From NCBI GenBank assembly GCA_031288035.1, contig JAITSG010000056.1, positions 1-14,474 of the forward strand: a stretch of 14,474 nt of DNA, written 5' to 3'. This DNA is from Rickettsiales bacterium. GTDB lineage: Bacteria; Pseudomonadota; Alphaproteobacteria; Rs-D84; CACZYB01. Position numbers and translations under genes: made by a program. The notes under the pieces were generated by a model. The model made no database searches. It saw only the letters and a list, made by a program, of their open reading frames with translations, and was not told where the DNA came from. Of the stretch, positions 12,416 to 14,474 are shown piece by piece (position 1 is the stretch's first letter; the number at the start of each line of letters is the position of its first letter).

Positions 12416-13714
12416 ATGGCGGACAGGTCTTCTTCGGGGATGAGCGTGTTCGAGGTCATAGTGGCCGTCGGGGTTCTAATGTTCGTGGCTCCGATAGTGC
12501 TCCGCTTCGGCATAAGGCAGCTGGACGACACGCGCTATCTCGGGCTCTCGAAGCAGATGCGCCAGGTCGAGAAGGCCCTGATGAACTTCGCCGCCGCGGT
12601 CAAGCAGGACGTGCCGAAAGACAGGTTCTCCGAGATAAGGGTCAAGGCGCGCGAGTTTCTAGAGGAGCGCTACGGCCTGGACTCGACGGTCCAGCCCGAC
12701 CTTACCGACGGCATGCTGCTCTCGTACCGCAAGTCGAAGGACGGGGCTGTCGAGGTCTTCGCGCTCTTCGATCTGTCCAAGTACGCGCTCGGGGAGGCGG
12801 GGCTGAAGCAGGTGCTTATGTACGCCGGCGGGACCGCCGGATATGTCGAGGACGGTTCGGTGTATTCCATAACCGGCGCGTGGAGCGCGGATTTGGCCGA
12901 CCTGACCGGGCTCAGGTTCGACGAGACGGGGAATCTGGCCGTGATAAAGGTCGACGACAGCGATCTCGACAGGGGCTATACGTCCAGCCTGTACCTGTAT
13001 CGCAACAGCCTCGGCGGGACGGACGGGTCGAAAATGCTGGTGCCGCTTTCCATCGGCGGGCACAGCATAAGGAACCTCGGCAACCTGTTCGTGCGGGAGT
13101 TCGAGGCGCGGACCGTGAAGTTCAACGAGGGCTTGATAGAGGGAGCCTTGGAAATAAAGAACGGCTTCAACGTCGGCGGGCGCTTTTCGTTCGTGGACAA
13201 GTCGCACGTAAACGCAAGGCACCTGTACCTGCACAAAGAGAACTACCTCAACAACTTCGTGTTTCCCGAGGGGTATCTGTACATCCAGGAGGGGAACGCC
13301 CGCGCCGACATAAGCGTCGAGGACGTCGCGCAGATAGCGAACATAAGCGTGGCCGGGATAAACGCCGGCCGCATGGCCGACAGCGCGATATCGATCGAGG
13401 GGCCCGGCGAGGCGAGCCTGGTGGCCGAGTTCGGTTACGTCGTTGCCCAGGAGGTCGTCTCGAGGATAACGTCGGTGCAAAAGGGCATGATAAAGTCGCA
13501 GTCCATGAACACTGCCGGCGGTATGCTCAACCTAAATGCCGGGATGGAGTTGAGGTTGTACAACATACGGACGAATCCCGCCTCGCCCATGTCCGGCGGG
13601 CTTAAGGTCAACGACTTGCGGGACCGTTTCCGCAATGCCAGCCAGAAGCTGTTGGATGAGATAAGGGAAATATGCTTTCTGGAGGGCGTGCTGTGCAAGA
13701 GTTGGGGGATATGA
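12416..13714 (+). CDS. Type IV pilin-like protein 2
   Basis: 432 residues. The leader is MADRSSSG, followed by the class III cleavage site G|MSVFEVIVAVGVLMFVAPIVLRFGIRQL with Glu at +5. An amphipathic segment has QMRQVEKALMNFAAAV. The passenger contains LSIGGHSIRNLGNLFVREFEARTVKF, related to the GNPI/NNI repeat of its neighbours, and then a series of short beta-type repeats with 'V.ARHLYL..ENYLNNFVFPEGYLYI'. The C-terminus has two Cys (EICFLEGVLCKSWGI). ATG 12416 is chosen because GGGAGG (12401-12406) is nine bases upstream; ATG 12407 abuts that site directly. The gene starts two bases after gene 1 ends and overlaps gene 3 as ATGA. Confidence 0.77.
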   Translation: MADRSSSGMSVFEVIVAVGVLMFVAPIVLRFGIRQLDDTRYLGLSKQMRQVEKALMNFAAAVKQDVPKDRFSEIRVKAREFLEERYGLDSTVQPDLTDGMLLSYRKSKDGAVEVFALFDLSKYALGEAGLKQVLMYAGGTAGYVEDGSVYSITGAWSADLADLTGLRFDETGNLAVIKVDDSDLDRGYTSSLYLYRNSLGGTDGSKMLVPLSIGGHSIRNLGNLFVREFEARTVKFNEGLIEGALEIKNGFNVGGRFSFVDKSHVNARHLYLHKENYLNNFVFPEGYLYIQEGNARADISVEDVAQIANISVAGINAGRMADSAISIEGPGEASLVAEFGYVVAQEVVSRITSVQKGMIKSQSMNTAGGMLNLNAGMELRLYNIRTNPASPMSGGLKVNDLRDRFRNASQKLLDEIREICFLEGVLCKSWGI

Positions 13715-14474
13715 CTATGGCGCGAAGGGACGTTTCAGGCGCGATAATGATGGAGATCATACTGATGATCGGCATCCTTCTGGCCGTGTTTCCGATAATA
13801 CAGCGCAGCATACGGGGGCGTTCCGAATCCCTGAGGAACGAATATGTCATAAAGGACATGATGAGGCTCAAGAGCGCCGTCGAGAATTTCCTGGAGCGCC
13901 GGATATACACGCTGGATTTCTACGAAAATCCGGTGATAGAGATGTCCGGAAAGGATCTGGAGGTGTTCTATGAGACCGGCCTGCCCAAAGGTTTCAAGAG
14001 CAAGAACATGCTGGGCCAGGACTATGCCGTGAAGATAAGGCGGCACGAGTCGGCGCCCGGCGAGCCGTTCGAGTACGACGCCATAGTCATCGCGCACGGC
14101 GGCCCGTCCGTGTCCGATCTCCGCGTCAAGGAGATAGCCAAGGAGTCCAAGGGCTACGGCGGCTATGTCGAGGACGGGATAATATACGGCCAGAGCTGGA
14201 GCTACGACGTGGACGTGTGGAAGGGCAAGACGGGGATAGCGCCGGACTCGCTTGTGTTCAAGACCGGATTCTTGAGGAGGGACTACCAGTACATCAGCCG
14301 TGTCAACGAGCGCTACGCCAGGATGAACGCCAACCTGGACATGAACCTGAACAACATATATGGCGTCGGGAGCATGAGGGTCGCCGGGGACGCGGAGGCG
14401 AACGATTTCAAGGTCGATTCCGACGCCAAGGCCGTGACCGAAACCATGACCGTTCTGTCCAGCGTGCTGTTCCG
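13711..14474 (+). CDS. Type IV pilin-like protein 3 (partial, runs off the window)
   Basis: About 254 residues are visible, and the 3' end is missing. The leader MTMARRDVSG or MARRDVSG is followed by AIMMEIILMIGILLAVFPIIQRSIRG, with Gly at -1 and Glu at +5. LKSAVENFLERR corresponds to the amphipathic segment of the other two. LDMNLNNIYGVGSMRVAGDAEANDFKV is the clearest example of the PilV-like repeat seen in all three genes. Start 13711 overlaps the preceding stop as ATGA. Start 13717 is better spaced from the G-run at 13704-13708, so the exact start is uncertain by two residues. No stop codon occurs before the window end. Confidence 0.75.
   Translation, partial: MTMARRDVSGAIMMEIILMIGILLAVFPIIQRSIRGRSESLRNEYVIKDMMRLKSAVENFLERRIYTLDFYENPVIEMSGKDLEVFYETGLPKGFKSKNMLGQDYAVKIRRHESAPGEPFEYDAIVIAHGGPSVSDLRVKEIAKESKGYGGYVEDGIIYGQSWSYDVDVWKGKTGIAPDSLVFKTGFLRRDYQYISRVNERYARMNANLDMNLNNIYGVGSMRVAGDAEANDFKVDSDAKAVTETMTVLSSVLF

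Noticed and set aside
11103..14474. Shufflon recombination sites among the PilV-like genes
   Set aside because: I saw no short inverted repeated crossover sequences and no recombinase gene in the window; only the PilV-like motif is supported.

Overview
The window comes from a GC-rich Gram-negative bacterium. The evidence is an LptG-type lipopolysaccharide permease, several Sec-exported periplasmic proteins and type IV pilin-like genes. The LptG ending (...LEMEDG) resembles alphaproteobacterial LptG, so an uncultured alphaproteobacterium is my best guess, at moderate confidence. Codon use is odd for the base composition: AUA is the main isoleucine codon (12 of 19 in the GAPDH gene).

Region 1 (1-5302, + strand) is a nearly complete N-type F1Fo ATPase operon in the diagnostic order atpD-C-Q-R-B-E-F-A-G; only the start of atpD is outside the window. 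It carries the two small N-ATPase membrane genes atpQ and atpR. It has a long b subunit with a delta-like C-terminus instead of a separate atpH. The c subunit has a full Na+-binding signature (E30, E63, S64, Y68). The enzyme is therefore predicted to be a Na+-translocating rotary ATPase, possibly working as an ATP-driven Na+ exporter. Genes overlap by 1-23 bases except around atpE, which has its own strong ribosome binding site behind a small stem-loop.

Region 2 (5303-9139) holds a secreted Cys-rich GCC2/GCC3-like protein (+), GAPDH (+), a small secreted protein with two C-x3-TFGDPA-x6-C repeats (-), and a periplasmic protein with a very acidic linker (-). The Cys-rich gene and the repeat gene are unrelated in sequence and lie on opposite strands. 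Each is preceded by its own promoter and a leader of about 175-185 nt, and the two leaders share one RNA architecture. This consists of a hairpin with a GUYGAA loop, a linker of about 36-40 nt, an outer stem enclosing a hairpin, and AAUCA-N8/9-UGAUU-UUCRA. The UUCRA pairs back to the first loop as a covarying pseudoknot. Each leader ends in a hairpin that can hide the Shine-Dalgarno sequence. I do not recognise it as a known riboswitch class, and it is the best candidate for an undescribed element here.

Region 3 (9140-14474) has two divergent operons. Leftward are lptG and a family-3 solute-binding-like protein. Rightward are three tandem class III-signal pilin-like genes with a PilV/shufflon-N-like repeat motif; the third runs off the window. 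The 66-bp gap between the operons appears to hold two back-to-back sigma70 promoters that share a single palindromic -35 hexamer (TTGCAA). Each has a 17-bp spacer, and both transcripts are predicted to start within one base of the start codon (leaderless). No tRNA, rRNA, CRISPR array or insertion sequence was seen.
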